Of a stretch of DNA of 64,000 nucleotides, positions 7,245 through 17,091 are shown piece after piece; the first letter of the stretch is position 1; each line of letters starts with the position of its first letter. Where the stretch lies: the NCBI GenBank assembly GCA_958296235.1, contig OY282457.1, positions 558,001 through 622,000 on the forward strand. The letters are read 5' to 3'. A program made the translations under genes and the position numbers. Under the pieces are notes generated by a model, which worked only from the letters and a program-made list of their open reading frames with translations, searched no databases and had not been told where the DNA came from. The DNA is from an uncultured Candidatus Binatia bacterium (lineage in GTDB: Bacteria; Desulfobacterota; Binatia; Bin18).

Positions 7245-10124
7245 TTGAGTGCGGGGATGAGGAAGGAGACCGACCTCCGGCAGGCGTACGCCAGCATTCT
7301 TCCGTTGGTTGAACAGCCTTCTCGCTATACAGGCGGCGAACTCGGGACCATTATCAAAGACCCTGCGGATATACGCCTGCACTTCGCGCTGGCCTTCCCC
7401 GAGGTCTATGAGATCGCGCAGTCTCACTTCGGCTTGCAGGTTCTGTATAATTTGCTCAATAACCGTCCCGATATTCAGGCCGAACGCGCCTATGCGCCGT
7501 GGCTGGACCTGGAAGAGCAGCTGCGCCAGCAGCATTTGCCCCTCGTCTCTCTTGAAACCTACCGGCCATTATCTGCCTTTGAGATTATTGGCTTCAGCCT
7601 TCAGTACGAACTGACCTATACCAATGTCCTGGCCATGCTGGACCTTGGCGGGCTGCCCCTGCTCTCGCGTGACCGCGCCGCGTCTCATCCGCTGGTTATT
7701 GCCGGTGGACCCTGCGCATTTCATCCAGAGCCCATCGCTGACTTTATCGACGCCTTTCTCCTCGGCGATGGTGAGGAGGCGATTTTCGATATCTGTGACG
7801 CCTATTTAGCCTGGGATGGAAAGGACCGGGCATCTCTCCTGCGCGCGCTGTGCCATATCCCGGGTGTCTACGTCCCCGCCTTTTTTGAGCCGGGCTATAC
7901 CCCGAGCGGTACGTTGAGCGACATCCGCCCCCGCTATGCCGACTACTCGGTTGTCAAAAAACGCATTGTTGAAGACCTCAATACTGTTCCCCAGCTCACC
8001 ACCCAGGTCGTGCCGAATGTGAACATCGTGCACGACCGCGTTGCCGCGGAAGTCATGCGCGGCTGCGTCCGCGGCTGTCGCTTCTGCCAGGCCGGCTATA
8101 TCTATCGCCCGTTGCGGGAGCGCGACCCACGCGCCCTTCAGGAACAGATCGACCAATTAGTCAAACAGAGCGGCTATGAAGAGGTTTCTCTGCTCAGTTT
8201 AAGCACCGGCGACTATAGCTGCGTGAACCCGCTCCTGCGGTCGATTATGAATCGCTTTTCAGACCTTAAAGTAGCGGTCTCTCTGCCCTCAACGCGTGTG
8301 GACGCTCTCTCCCCTCATATCCTGGAGGAAATCCGCCGGGTGCGAAAAACAGGCTTTACTCTTGCGCCCGAGGCCGGCTCACAGCGTCTGCGTGACGTGA
8401 TCCAAAAAGAATATCAGGAAGAAGAGCTGATTGAGGCGGCGCGGCTGTTGTTTGGGCTCGGCTGGAAAAGCGTCAAGTTATACTTCATGCTCGGACAGCC
8501 GAGCGAGACAGAAGAGGATCTGCTGGACATCGTGGCCCTGTGCCGGAAGGTCTCCGCGGCCGGCAAGCATCAGCGCCAGGTCACGGCCAGTGTTTCGACC
8601 TTTATCCCCAAACCACATACACCGTTTCAGTGGGCCGCCCAGATAGACCTGGAGGAAACCGAAGCGCGGCAGCAGCTCTTACGGCGCGAACTGCGCCGCT
8701 ACGGTATTCAATTCAAATGGCACGACGCGCGGTTGTCCTTCCTTGAGGGTGTTTTCGCTCGGGGCGATCGTCGCTTGGGAGCGCCGCTCCTGACCGCCTA
8801 CCACCTCGGCTGTCGGTTTGACGGCTGGACAGAACAATTCCGGCTCGACCTGTGGCAGCAGGCCTTTCGCGCCCACCGTATAGAGCCCAATTTTCATCTC
8901 CGCCGACGCCTGCTTGATGAGCCGCTTCCCTGGGACCATCTGGATAGCGGTGTCACCAAGCAATGGCTCCAGCGTGATCTGGCCAAAGCCTTTGAAGGCA
9001 CCCTCACCCCCGACTGTAGCGTCGAACGCTGCTCGTATTGTGGGGCGTGTGATTTTAAGAGTGTCCGCAATGTTACCTATCATCTGAACGGCGCCAAAGG
9101 CGCTGACCATAGAGGACCGGCAGTTGATCCCTGGGCGCAAGCGACCCTGCCCAGCCATGAGGTGTGGGGCACCCGGCAATGGCAGATGATGCAGCAGAAG
9201 AAAGCAGAACAGCAGCAGGCAAAAATAAAACGCGATAGCGGCGTGTTGGAAGAAGCGCAGCTGCAAGCGACCCCCCTTGGAGCACACAGCACTCAATCCG
9301 AGACGCCCCAGCCTGACGCTCCCTCTCCAACTTCGGGCAACGCGGATGAATGGCTTGCCGGCGACCCCAATACCATTGCGGTGAGCCAGGGCAATCAGCA
9401 ACGGGCCGTCGCCCGTTTTCGACTGCGGTATAGCAAGCTCGGCATGGCCCGCTTTCTGGGCGCGAAAGAGGTTGCGACACTCTTTGCCCGCTCCTGTCGC
9501 CGGGCGCGCCTCCCCATTGCCTACAGCCAGGGCTTTCATCCCTTACCCCGGCTGAGTTTTGGTCCAGCTCTCCCAGTCGGCATGGAGAGCGAAGAGGAAT
9601 TTCTTGATATCCTGCTATATGAAGAGATGCCGGCAAAAGAAGTGCAGCAGCGCCTGAATGCCGAACTGCCGAGCGGCTTTCAGATCCACCAGGTGCGGCA
9701 GATCGCCCTGGACAGACCAAGTATCGAGGTGAGCATTGCAACCCAGCGCTACCAGGTTGCCCTGGATACCCTTCCTCCGGAAAAACGCGCTCCGAGTTTC
9801 CTGGAGGATCGATTACTGCATTTTCATCAAGCGGCCATATTCCCCATACACAAACGGACCCGTCATCGGGAACGTACCCTTGATGCCAAGCAGATCATTT
9901 CAGCGCTCACGCTGGAAACACCGCTCACACTCTCCATTGCCATCGCTATGACAGAGGTAGGCACCCTCAAGCCCCACGAATTCATTGGCACCCTCCTCAC
10001 CCTGTCTCCACAAGAGGTGAAACTCTTACGGGTGACAAAAACCGTGACACAATTTCGCCCGGAGGCCCTCCCTCAGAGAGGGGCCCAACACCATGAACAA
10101 GAACAGCGTCCGACAACAGGTTAA
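7245..10124 (+). CDS. Radical SAM protein with C-terminal DUF2344 domain (TIGR03960/TIGR03936-like)
   Basis: This 959-residue protein combines a B12-binding-like N-terminal region, a radical SAM core with the 4Fe-4S motif CVRGCRFCQAG near residue 275, a linker with two CxxC-like pairs (CSYCGACDF), and a C-terminal DUF2344 domain (FRLRYSKLGMARFLG, QGFHPLPRLSFGPALP). This fused architecture is well known, but its reaction has not been established; proximity to RNase G/E suggests RNA modification. The likely start is TTG at 7245 with GAGAGG six bases upstream; an ATG at 7257 is the alternative. Its 3' end overlaps the next gene by 32 bases, so the pair is an operon. Confidence 0.93.
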   Translation: MSAGMRKETDLRQAYASILPLVEQPSRYTGGELGTIIKDPADIRLHFALAFPEVYEIAQSHFGLQVLYNLLNNRPDIQAERAYAPWLDLEEQLRQQHLPLVSLETYRPLSAFEIIGFSLQYELTYTNVLAMLDLGGLPLLSRDRAASHPLVIAGGPCAFHPEPIADFIDAFLLGDGEEAIFDICDAYLAWDGKDRASLLRALCHIPGVYVPAFFEPGYTPSGTLSDIRPRYADYSVVKKRIVEDLNTVPQLTTQVVPNVNIVHDRVAAEVMRGCVRGCRFCQAGYIYRPLRERDPRALQEQIDQLVKQSGYEEVSLLSLSTGDYSCVNPLLRSIMNRFSDLKVAVSLPSTRVDALSPHILEEIRRVRKTGFTLAPEAGSQRLRDVIQKEYQEEELIEAARLLFGLGWKSVKLYFMLGQPSETEEDLLDIVALCRKVSAAGKHQRQVTASVSTFIPKPHTPFQWAAQIDLEETEARQQLLRRELRRYGIQFKWHDARLSFLEGVFARGDRRLGAPLLTAYHLGCRFDGWTEQFRLDLWQQAFRAHRIEPNFHLRRRLLDEPLPWDHLDSGVTKQWLQRDLAKAFEGTLTPDCSVERCSYCGACDFKSVRNVTYHLNGAKGADHRGPAVDPWAQATLPSHEVWGTRQWQMMQQKKAEQQQAKIKRDSGVLEEAQLQATPLGAHSTQSETPQPDAPSPTSGNADEWLAGDPNTIAVSQGNQQRAVARFRLRYSKLGMARFLGAKEVATLFARSCRRARLPIAYSQGFHPLPRLSFGPALPVGMESEEEFLDILLYEEMPAKEVQQRLNAELPSGFQIHQVRQIALDRPSIEVSIATQRYQVALDTLPPEKRAPSFLEDRLLHFHQAAIFPIHKRTRHRERTLDAKQIISALTLETPLTLSIAIAMTEVGTLKPHEFIGTLLTLSPQEVKLLRVTKTVTQFRPEALPQRGAQHHEQEQRPTTG

Positions 10125-11871
10125 TCTCGTGCGTCAAAGAATCATTATTAATTCCACCCACCAAGAGGCCAGGGTTGCCCTCCTCGAAAACGAAACGCTC
10201 GTAGAGATTCACATTGAGCGCGCTCAGCAGCGCAATGTTGCGGGCAACATTTATCTCGGGCGCGTGAATCGCGTTCTCCCAGGCATGCAGGCCGCGTTCA
10301 TTGATATCGGACTTGAAAAAGCCGGCTTCATCCATGCTTCGGATGTGTTTGGCGGCCCATTGCCCCCCGGTATGCTCGATGCCGTTGACGATCAGGCCCC
10401 GGACACAGACGATCTGCTGAGCGCCTTTGACTTGACCGACCCTGAGAGCGAGCCTGACGAAGAAGAGGATCTGCCCTCGAATGTCGAGCCCAAACCCGCC
10501 CGTGGGCGTCGCCGTGCCCGTTCCGAGCCGCGGATTCCACTCGAACAAAAGCTGAAAGAGAATCAGGAAATTCTTGTCCAGGTCGCCAAAGACCCGATCG
10601 GGACAAAAGGTCCCCGACTCACCGCGCATCTCTCTCTGCCCGGACGGCAGCTCGTATACACACCGACCATAGCCCATATTGGGGTATCCCGGCGCATTGC
10701 GGACAGTAAGGAGCGGAGCCGGCTCAGGGAAGCGGTCGCCAGCCTGCGGCCGGCTGAGGGCGGCTTTATTGTCCGAACCGCCTGTGAGGGGCTGACCAAA
10801 AAAGAAATTCACGACGATATGAAATTCCTGCTCAAACTCTGGGGCAGGATCACCAAAAAACGTGAGCAGCACGCCGCCCCGACCCTTGTGCACGACGATA
10901 TGGACGTCGTCCTGCGTATCATCCGCGATGTCTTCACGCCGGACATTAATGAGATCATTATCGATAATGCGAATGATTACGAGCGCATTAACGAATTCAT
11001 CGCGACCTTCATGCCGCGTTTAACCGGTCGCGTGAAGCTCCACGACAAACAGACCCCGCTCTTTGAGCATTACAAAATAGAGCAGCAGATTACCAAAGCG
11101 CTCGACAGGCGCGTCCCCCTCAAATCTGGCGGCCATATCGTTATTGATCACACCGAAGCGCTCACTGCGATTGACGTGAACACAGGTCGCTTTGTTGGGA
11201 AACGGAACCAAGAAGAGACCATGCTCCAGACCAACCTTGAAGCCGCCCAAGTCGTGGTCGAACAGCTCCGCCTGCGCAATATCGGCGGTCTCATTATCGT
11301 AGACTTTATCGATATGGAGCGCGCGGCCAACCGCACCAAAGTCACAGAAACGCTCCGCACGGCCCTGAAGAAAGATAAAACCCGCAGCAATATGCGGAAG
11401 ATCAGCGAACTCGGGCTGGTGCAGATGACGCGCAAACGGACGCGGGAGAGCCTCCAGCAGCAACTCTGCGCTCCCTGCGACTATTGTGACGGTCGGGGTC
11501 ATAGACGGTCGACTCCCACTATTACCTACAATCTCATCCGCCAGTTACAGAAAGAAGTGGCGGTTCAGCCGCACACCCAAGCCGTCACTGTCTATGCCCA
11601 TCCAGATGTCCTCGCTTTTTTATATAAGGAGGAGGAAGAATGGCTGGATGCCCTTGAGACCCAACTCAATACCCGCTTCTTTTTTCGTACCGCCTCCGAC
11701 TTTCATATTGAACAGTATGAAATCGAGATCACCGAAAAACGTCCAATACCCAAGGCAAAACCGAAAAAAGCCCGCCCGAAGAAGAGCGCTGCACCCAGAA
11801 AGCGAAGCACAACAAAACGGGCGACCCGAGCAACCAAACAGAAGACTGACGCAGACGCAGTATTGCTCTGA
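10093..11871 (+). CDS. rng: Ribonuclease E/G family endoribonuclease
   Basis: The 592-residue protein begins with an S1 RNA-binding domain (GNIYLGRVNRVLPGMQAAF). That domain is interrupted by an acidic then Arg-rich insert of about 80 residues (DPESEPDEEEDLP, RGRRRARSEP). The DNase I-like catalytic core follows, with DVNTGRFVGKRN and IIVDFIDME carrying the metal-binding Asp residues. The zinc-link CAPCDYCDGRGH comes next, and a Lys/Arg-rich tail ends the protein. It processes rRNA and degrades mRNA. The length is closer to RNase G than to full RNase E, and no degradosome scaffold is present. It starts inside the 3' end of the radical SAM gene. Confidence 0.93.
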   Translation: MNKNSVRQQVNLVRQRIIINSTHQEARVALLENETLVEIHIERAQQRNVAGNIYLGRVNRVLPGMQAAFIDIGLEKAGFIHASDVFGGPLPPGMLDAVDDQAPDTDDLLSAFDLTDPESEPDEEEDLPSNVEPKPARGRRRARSEPRIPLEQKLKENQEILVQVAKDPIGTKGPRLTAHLSLPGRQLVYTPTIAHIGVSRRIADSKERSRLREAVASLRPAEGGFIVRTACEGLTKKEIHDDMKFLLKLWGRITKKREQHAAPTLVHDDMDVVLRIIRDVFTPDINEIIIDNANDYERINEFIATFMPRLTGRVKLHDKQTPLFEHYKIEQQITKALDRRVPLKSGGHIVIDHTEALTAIDVNTGRFVGKRNQEETMLQTNLEAAQVVVEQLRLRNIGGLIIVDFIDMERAANRTKVTETLRTALKKDKTRSNMRKISELGLVQMTRKRTRESLQQQLCAPCDYCDGRGHRRSTPTITYNLIRQLQKEVAVQPHTQAVTVYAHPDVLAFLYKEEEEWLDALETQLNTRFFFRTASDFHIEQYEIEITEKRPIPKAKPKKARPKKSAAPRKRSTTKRATRATKQKTDADAVLL

Positions 11872-11889
11872 CCGCAGCGGGCGGGAGCC

Positions 11890-12654
11890 CTATGTCAATG
11901 TCACCCCACCATCAACAATAATGTTCTGACCCGTTACAAAGTCCGAAGCCGGGGAGGCCAGGAACAGGGCGGCCCCGACCAGGTCACACGGCTCACCCAA
12001 ACGGCGCAACGGGGTCTGACGCAACATTTCTTTTTCGACCTCAGGCCGGGTGAGATGTGGAGCCGTCATTCCGGTGCGAATATAGCCAGGGCTGAAACAA
12101 TTCACATACACGCCGTGCCGCGCCCACCGCATGGCCAGCACCCGGGTGAGCTGAATAACACCAGCTTTGGCAGTCGAATAGGTCAGCCCCGAGTTGACAA
12201 CCAGGCCCGAGATAGAGGCCGTATTCACAATTTTTCCGCCGCCGTGGGCGATCATATAGCGGCCGGCGGCCTGGCAACACAGAAACACACTGGTCAAGTC
12301 AACATTGAGTTCCTCTTGCCAATCGGCTTGGCTGAGGTCTTCCGGCTTCCCAAGTTTGAGGATACCGGCATTATTAAAGGCAAAGTCCAGTCCGCCCAGC
12401 TCTTCCGTGGTGGTCTGGAGCAGCTTTTCGACCTGGTCTTTTTGCGACACGTCTATAGCCAGGGAGCGCGCCTCTCCACGCTGGGCGCGGATCTCTTCCG
12501 CCACTTTCCGGGCCGCCTCCTGATTGATATCGCTCACCACAACCGCTGCGCCGGCCTCGGCCATACCCAGGGCAATGGCGCGCCCCAGCCCCGAGCCGCC
12601 CCCGGTGATATACCCTCTCTTGCCGCTGACATCGAAGAGACTCTGTCCGCTCAT
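11890..12654 (-). CDS. Short-chain dehydrogenase/reductase (SDR family)
   Basis: The 254-residue protein is a classical NAD(P)-dependent SDR. It has the dinucleotide motif TGGGSGLG near residue 14, the NNAG motif, a catalytic Ser (NTASISG) and YSTAK for the Tyr/Lys pair. The C-terminus (FVTGQNIIVDGG) is typical of the family. The acidic residue after the second strand (VVSDIN) suggests preference for NAD over NADP. The substrate cannot be told. An upstream-extended frame exists, but the ATG at 12652-12654 has AAGGAC upstream and begins at the usual place. It converges on the RNase gene with an 18-base gap. Confidence 0.9.
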   Translation of the reverse strand: MSGQSLFDVSGKRGYITGGGSGLGRAIALGMAEAGAAVVVSDINQEAARKVAEEIRAQRGEARSLAIDVSQKDQVEKLLQTTTEELGGLDFAFNNAGILKLGKPEDLSQADWQEELNVDLTSVFLCCQAAGRYMIAHGGGKIVNTASISGLVVNSGLTYSTAKAGVIQLTRVLAMRWARHGVYVNCFSPGYIRTGMTAPHLTRPEVEKEMLRQTPLRRLGEPCDLVGAALFLASPASDFVTGQNIIVDGGVTLT

Positions 12655-12823
12655 GGCCCGTCCTTTTTCTGTCTTTTTTCGGAGTCTGTTTGTAGCGAGC
12701 TTCTGCAGCCGGAACAAGGCAAGTCTCCGGCCCGGTCGCCCCTCGCCGTTGAAGAAGTCTCTTGGGTGTGACATATCTAGCGCGGAATAGATTCGCAGAA
12801 AGCGCGACCGATCGGACTGCATA

Positions 12824-14311
12824 ATGGACACAAAGTATGACACCGGCATCATAACGCAGACCCAAAAGTTGCGAGGCCCAGACCGCGGTGTTTGGCTGTC
12901 TCTGCTGCTTGTCTTCCCACTTGTCTTCGCTCAACCTCTCCCGGTGGAGCCCCAAGCCATCCCGGACATAGACTGGCCGGCCGTTGAAAAAGAAGCCGGC
13001 GAACTCCTCAGTCAGGTCGTACGCATTGACACGTCCAACCCACCGGGGAACGAGACGGCCGCGGCGCAGTTCTGGCAGAACATCCTCACCCAGGAAGGTA
13101 TTGAGGCCCAGGTCTACGAGTCGGAGCCGGGCCGGGGCATTGTCTATGGCCGGCTCCGAGGAAACGGGCAGAAAAAAGCCCTGATCCTCCTGCATCATCT
13201 CGATGTCGTCCCTGCCGACCCCGCGGAATGGGCGTTCGACCCGTTTGGTGGGGCTATCAAAGACGGCTACGTCCACGGCCGGGGCGCGATCGACTGTAAA
13301 GGTGTAAGCGTTGTCCAATTTCTTGCAATGGCTCTCCTCAAACGGAGTGGCCTGAGGTTTGAACGCGACATTATTTTTCTCGGCACAGGGGATGAAGAAG
13401 TCGGCGGCAGAAAAGGCGCTGGCTGGTTTGTTGATAAGCATTTCGACGTCATTGCCGACGCCGAGTTTCTCCTGACCGAAGGGGGCGGGATTCGACAGCG
13501 CGAGGGCAAACGCTCGTATCGTGTCTCAGTTGCAGAAAAAGCGCCCTGTTGGATAGAGCTCAAAGCGACTGGCCCGGCAGGGCATGGGTCGAGTCCGGTT
13601 CCTGAGACCGCGGTGACTCGCCTGGTGCGGGCTTTGGAGAAAATTCGGCGCTATGAGACCCCTTTCAAGGTCGTGCCGGCGGTACAGGCGTATTTTAATG
13701 CCTTAGCGCAACACCAGGATGAGGAAACGGCGCAGCGCTACCGGGCGCTTGAGCAGGCGCTCAAGGACGAGGCTTTTCGCAAGAAGTTTACGGCAACGCC
13801 CAGCCATAACGCGCTGGTTCGGAATACCATCTCACTCACCGTTCTGAACGGCAGCCCCAAAACCAATGTCGTGCCAGCCTCCGCATCCGCGCAACTCGAT
13901 TGCCGCCTCTTGCCAGGGGAAGACCCACAAACATTCCTCGCACAGCTCAAACAGTTGGTGGATGATCCCCATATCGAGTTCTCAACCCTGTTGAACTTTC
14001 CTGCCGTTGCCTCGGACCCGGACACGCCCCTCTTCGCCGCGATCCGTTCCGTTGCCGCACACCGAGACCCACACGCGCCGGTCATACCCAGCGTCCTGGG
14101 TGGCTTCACCGACACCCACTATTTCAGGGAAAAAGGTATTATCAGTTATGGCTTTTCAGGCTTAGCGCTCACCGCGGAGGACGCCCGCGGCGTGCACGGT
14201 CTGAACGAGCGCATACCCCTTGCTGCGTTACGCGATGCCGTGCAAGTACTGTTTGAGGTCATTCTGTCCATTGACGCTATTCCTGAAGGAGCGAACGCGC
14301 ATGGCCATTAG
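12824..14311 (+). CDS. M20/M25/M40 family metallopeptidase, secreted
   Basis: The 495-residue protein begins with a basic stretch and a hydrophobic segment (VWLSLLLVFPLVFA) that looks like a signal peptide or membrane anchor. The zinc-peptidase fold follows. Metal ligands are visible as HHLDVVPAD, GRGAIDCKG, GTGDEEVGG (the catalytic Glu pair), LLTEGGG and the late FTDTHYFREKG His. The dimerisation (lid) domain is recognisable around TGPAGHGSSP. These enzymes hydrolyse peptide or acyl-amino-acid bonds; the exact substrate is unknown. The gene diverges from the SDR gene and overlaps the start of the next gene by 11 bases. Confidence 0.88.
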   Translation: MDTKYDTGIITQTQKLRGPDRGVWLSLLLVFPLVFAQPLPVEPQAIPDIDWPAVEKEAGELLSQVVRIDTSNPPGNETAAAQFWQNILTQEGIEAQVYESEPGRGIVYGRLRGNGQKKALILLHHLDVVPADPAEWAFDPFGGAIKDGYVHGRGAIDCKGVSVVQFLAMALLKRSGLRFERDIIFLGTGDEEVGGRKGAGWFVDKHFDVIADAEFLLTEGGGIRQREGKRSYRVSVAEKAPCWIELKATGPAGHGSSPVPETAVTRLVRALEKIRRYETPFKVVPAVQAYFNALAQHQDEETAQRYRALEQALKDEAFRKKFTATPSHNALVRNTISLTVLNGSPKTNVVPASASAQLDCRLLPGEDPQTFLAQLKQLVDDPHIEFSTLLNFPAVASDPDTPLFAAIRSVAAHRDPHAPVIPSVLGGFTDTHYFREKGIISYGFSGLALTAEDARGVHGLNERIPLAALRDAVQVLFEVILSIDAIPEGANAHGH

Positions 14312-14570
14312 TCAAGAATTGCTGGCTATCCTGGTGTGTCCGGAAACCAAGCAGCCCGTGGTATTGGCGGCGACCGCTCTGGTAGAAACCCTCAATGCCC
14401 ACATTCAAAACGGCAGCCTCAAAAACCGGGCTGGCGAGACCATCTCCGGAGCAATGGACGCTGCCCTGGTCCGCGAAGACCGACAATATTGCTACCCCAT
14501 TCGAGACGATATCCCAGTCATGTTGATTGACGAAGCCATCCCGCTGCCCCTACCTGGAGAATCGGACTAG
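14301..14570 (+). CDS. Trm112-family small protein
   Basis: This 89-residue protein has the Trm112/YcaR pattern: an N-terminal LLAILVCPETKQPV and a C-terminal YCYPIRDDIPVMLIDEA. Family members activate methyltransferases or are small zinc-ribbon companions. Here the classical CPxC pair is reduced to a single Cys (CPET), so zinc binding may be lost. The ATG at 14301 lies inside the end of the M20 gene, with GAAGGAG upstream, so translation is probably coupled. A longer frame from 14220 has no support. Confidence 0.82.
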   Translation: MAISQELLAILVCPETKQPVVLAATALVETLNAHIQNGSLKNRAGETISGAMDAALVREDRQYCYPIRDDIPVMLIDEAIPLPLPGESD

Positions 14571-14596
14571 ATTTGCCAGGACGTAGGGGTATTGAA

Positions 14597-16933
14597 TCAG
14601 AACGTTGTCCGCAGGCCGACCGTCACGACCCGTCCGGGCTCAAAGACTTCCCGCCCGGTAAACGGATTCTCCCGGGTCAGATGCTCATTATAGTTCTTGT
14701 CAAACAGATTCTCGACATGCAGCGTGAATTCGTGACGACCAAGCAAGCGCCAGCCGGCTCCGATATCAACTGTCACATGCCCCTGCGTCGCCTCTTCGCC
14801 AAACGCGGTATCAATGCGGCGCTGGCTTTGCACAAAACGGATCATCGGGTTGAACCAGAGTCCCCAGCGCGGGTGGTTGTACCGGAGTCCGAGTCTGCCC
14901 TCCAAAGGAGGCATCTCGGCTAACGCCCGGTCGTCCTGCTCGTTTTCTCCGCGCACATACGCGAAGGAACCGAGCAGCGACAGGTTTTCGCGCACGCTGT
15001 AGTTCAGGCTCAGGTCTCCTCCCAACAATGAAGCGTGATCGATATTGCGGAAACCGCGCAAGTTACACGGCCCGTGGGGACACTGAAATGCACGCTCTAT
15101 GATGTATTGCAGAATGTAATCATCAATACGATTGTAGAAAAGGGCTCCATCCACGACCAACCGGCCCCACCGGGCGTTTGCGCCGATATCGACCTCAAAA
15201 CTCTCTTCGGGGTCAAGGCCGGGGTTGCCGACATAAAAACCGCCCGGTCCAGGCCCCAAGGCCAGATACCGCTCAGTCGCATCCGCGGTGCGTACCCCGC
15301 GTCCGACCCCGATGAACAGGTCAACCGAAGACAGGGGCGCGTAGACGAGTCGCGCGTTGGCGCTCACATTCGTCTCAAAGGCGTCTACATCCTGACCATC
15401 GGCAGCGTAATAGGTGTGGTACTGCATGCGCTCGGTCGGGCCCGGCTGCGCGCCAGCATCGACAAAATCGACTCGCGCGCCAACGATCAGACGCCACTTG
15501 AGAGCCGGCCGATAGACGTACTCTCCAAAGATGCCGCCGTCCATAATGCGCGTGTCCGGCCAGGAATGGAAATAGCGGGTGGTGCCGGCCATGTTTCCGC
15601 TCAAGAATGAGAGATGGTTCGTGCCCTCGCGTTCGAGCCTGTACACGTCTCCGCCAAGAGACAAGCGGCCGCCAAAGCCCGGCAGGATGTCCGCTTGCAG
15701 CCGCCCGCCGAACGTTCGGGCATCCAGTGGAAAGACAATGCGTCTGACCGGGTGCGCGTGTCCGGTATGGCCGCCATGTCCGTTATTCGTCATGCCGCCG
15801 TGACCGTTGTCGGTCATGTCAGCACTATGGCCATGCTCTCCATTCTCATGCCCATGCCCGGCAGGGTGGCCGGAGCCGTCCTGCATACCGGGGCCGGAGC
15901 CGTCCCGCCCGCCCCCGCCAGCGCCGCTCCCGGCCCGATGGGGCTTATGCTCATTGTTCATGCGATGATGCACGTAATTGTAGTACCCGCCGAATTGCAG
16001 GCTCTCCACCAATGGGAACGGGTTGCTGAGGGTGTATGACATGGAGCCGAGATAGGCGTCGTCTTCTTCCATATGCAGCGGCAGCGTGGCGAAGCGGGCA
16101 TCCCGGTCGGATTCTCGGCTCAGGGAGAGCAGAAAACGATGCTTGGCATGCGGTTGCCAGAGAAGGGCGCCGGACACCGATTGGCTCTGAAACCCTGACT
16201 GAGTACGTTCTCCGTCACCCGAATCATAGTCCTGATAATCGCGATAGCTGCCAGCCAGACGAAACGCCACGCTTGGCCCGCCGGCGCTGACCAACGCCTT
16301 GGTGGTGAAGCCGTTGTAGTTGCTCGCGTACGCCGCTCCGACCGAACCACGCGCGTACCAGTCGGGCAAGAGTTCCGGTTTCTTAGTCACCAGATTAATC
16401 GTTCCACCAATGCCACTTGGCCCACGCGTGACCGAGTATGGACCTTTAATGACTTCGATGGCCTCAAGCTCGTCAACTTCTAACAGCGAGGTCGGCGGGT
16501 CCATGCGAAACGGTCCGCCGCCCCAGATTTTTGTGCCGTTTGTCATGACACTCAAGCGGTCCTCGCGCAGGCCGCGAATAACCGGGTCAAGGTGCATCCC
16601 ACCGACCCGTTTTCCCGTCACACCAGGGACAATGGCCTTCAAGACCTCAGCCACATCTTTCGCTTGGTATTCCCGTACCTCCTCAGCCGTCACCACCGCG
16701 CTGGCCGCTCCTTCCACGGGCGTAATGCGTTCGGCTGCGACGATCATTTCTTCCAGTTCAACGATTTCCTGTTTCGTAGGTTCTGCTTGTTCTGCTTGTT
16801 GGCCTTGGGTCTCTCCTGCGGATTGAGCAAAGCTCGGCCGCTCTTCGATACCCCTCACACACAGACTGAGAAACACCAGACTCCACAGAAACATGCTCAG
16901 GCCGCGGCCCATGCAAGAATACAGTGCTGACAT
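14597..16933 (-). CDS. TonB-dependent outer-membrane receptor with a His-rich loop (probable metal receptor)
   Basis: The 778-residue protein has a hydrophobic signal segment (FLWSLVFLSLC), a plug domain (VIRGLREDRLSVM, GPYSVTRGPSGIGGTINLV) and a C-terminal beta-barrel ending in VGLRTTF, the usual terminal Phe. Residues about 326-396 form an unusual loop full of Gly and His (HGHENGEHGHS, NGHGGHTGHAHP), typical of zinc or other metal receptors such as ZnuD. I start it at the ATG at 16931-16933, with GGGAGA seven bases upstream, rather than at a longer frame. A small Cys/His-rich secreted protein is encoded upstream on the same strand. No copy of the Zur-type palindrome is seen upstream. The zinc substrate is an inference. 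Confidence 0.88.
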   Translation of the reverse strand: MSALYSCMGRGLSMFLWSLVFLSLCVRGIEERPSFAQSAGETQGQQAEQAEPTKQEIVELEEMIVAAERITPVEGAASAVVTAEEVREYQAKDVAEVLKAIVPGVTGKRVGGMHLDPVIRGLREDRLSVMTNGTKIWGGGPFRMDPPTSLLEVDELEAIEVIKGPYSVTRGPSGIGGTINLVTKKPELLPDWYARGSVGAAYASNYNGFTTKALVSAGGPSVAFRLAGSYRDYQDYDSGDGERTQSGFQSQSVSGALLWQPHAKHRFLLSLSRESDRDARFATLPLHMEEDDAYLGSMSYTLSNPFPLVESLQFGGYYNYVHHRMNNEHKPHRAGSGAGGGGRDGSGPGMQDGSGHPAGHGHENGEHGHSADMTDNGHGGMTNNGHGGHTGHAHPVRRIVFPLDARTFGGRLQADILPGFGGRLSLGGDVYRLEREGTNHLSFLSGNMAGTTRYFHSWPDTRIMDGGIFGEYVYRPALKWRLIVGARVDFVDAGAQPGPTERMQYHTYYAADGQDVDAFETNVSANARLVYAPLSSVDLFIGVGRGVRTADATERYLALGPGPGGFYVGNPGLDPEESFEVDIGANARWGRLVVDGALFYNRIDDYILQYIIERAFQCPHGPCNLRGFRNIDHASLLGGDLSLNYSVRENLSLLGSFAYVRGENEQDDRALAEMPPLEGRLGLRYNHPRWGLWFNPMIRFVQSQRRIDTAFGEEATQGHVTVDIGAGWRLLGRHEFTLHVENLFDKNYNEHLTRENPFTGREVFEPGRVVTVGLRTTF

Positions 16934-16996
16934 TCGATTGTTCTCCCTCTTCCCGGACTGGACGCGCGGCGCATCCACCACGGCCTGCGCCGGCCC

Positions 16997-17036
16997 CTGC
17001 CGGCACCGCGGCACGCTAGCCGCGTAGGACCGGCAG
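16997..17036 (-). promoter_or_regulatory. Strong nested hairpin in the leader of the TonB receptor gene
   Basis: Inverted repeat CTGCCGG/CCGGCAG (16997-17003 with 17030-17036) encloses a second one, CGCGGC/GCCGCG (17007-17012 with 17019-17024). It lies 64-103 bases before the receptor start. No T-tract follows, so it is not a classical terminator, and no cobalamin box is visible. It may be a leader structure or a processing site between the two genes. Confidence 0.4.
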
Positions 17037-17091
17037 TCCTGTGAAGCTCACTGCCTGATAGGACAGCGCGATTGATAAGGAAACGAAATGA

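Noticed and set aside
8679-10893. Long minus-strand frames opposite the radical SAM and RNase genes
   Set aside because: They mirror strongly supported genes and show no domain, signal peptide or ribosome binding site.
16934-17090. Cobalamin riboswitch before the TonB receptor
   Set aside because: GC-rich hairpins are present, but no B12 box or conserved core could be found.
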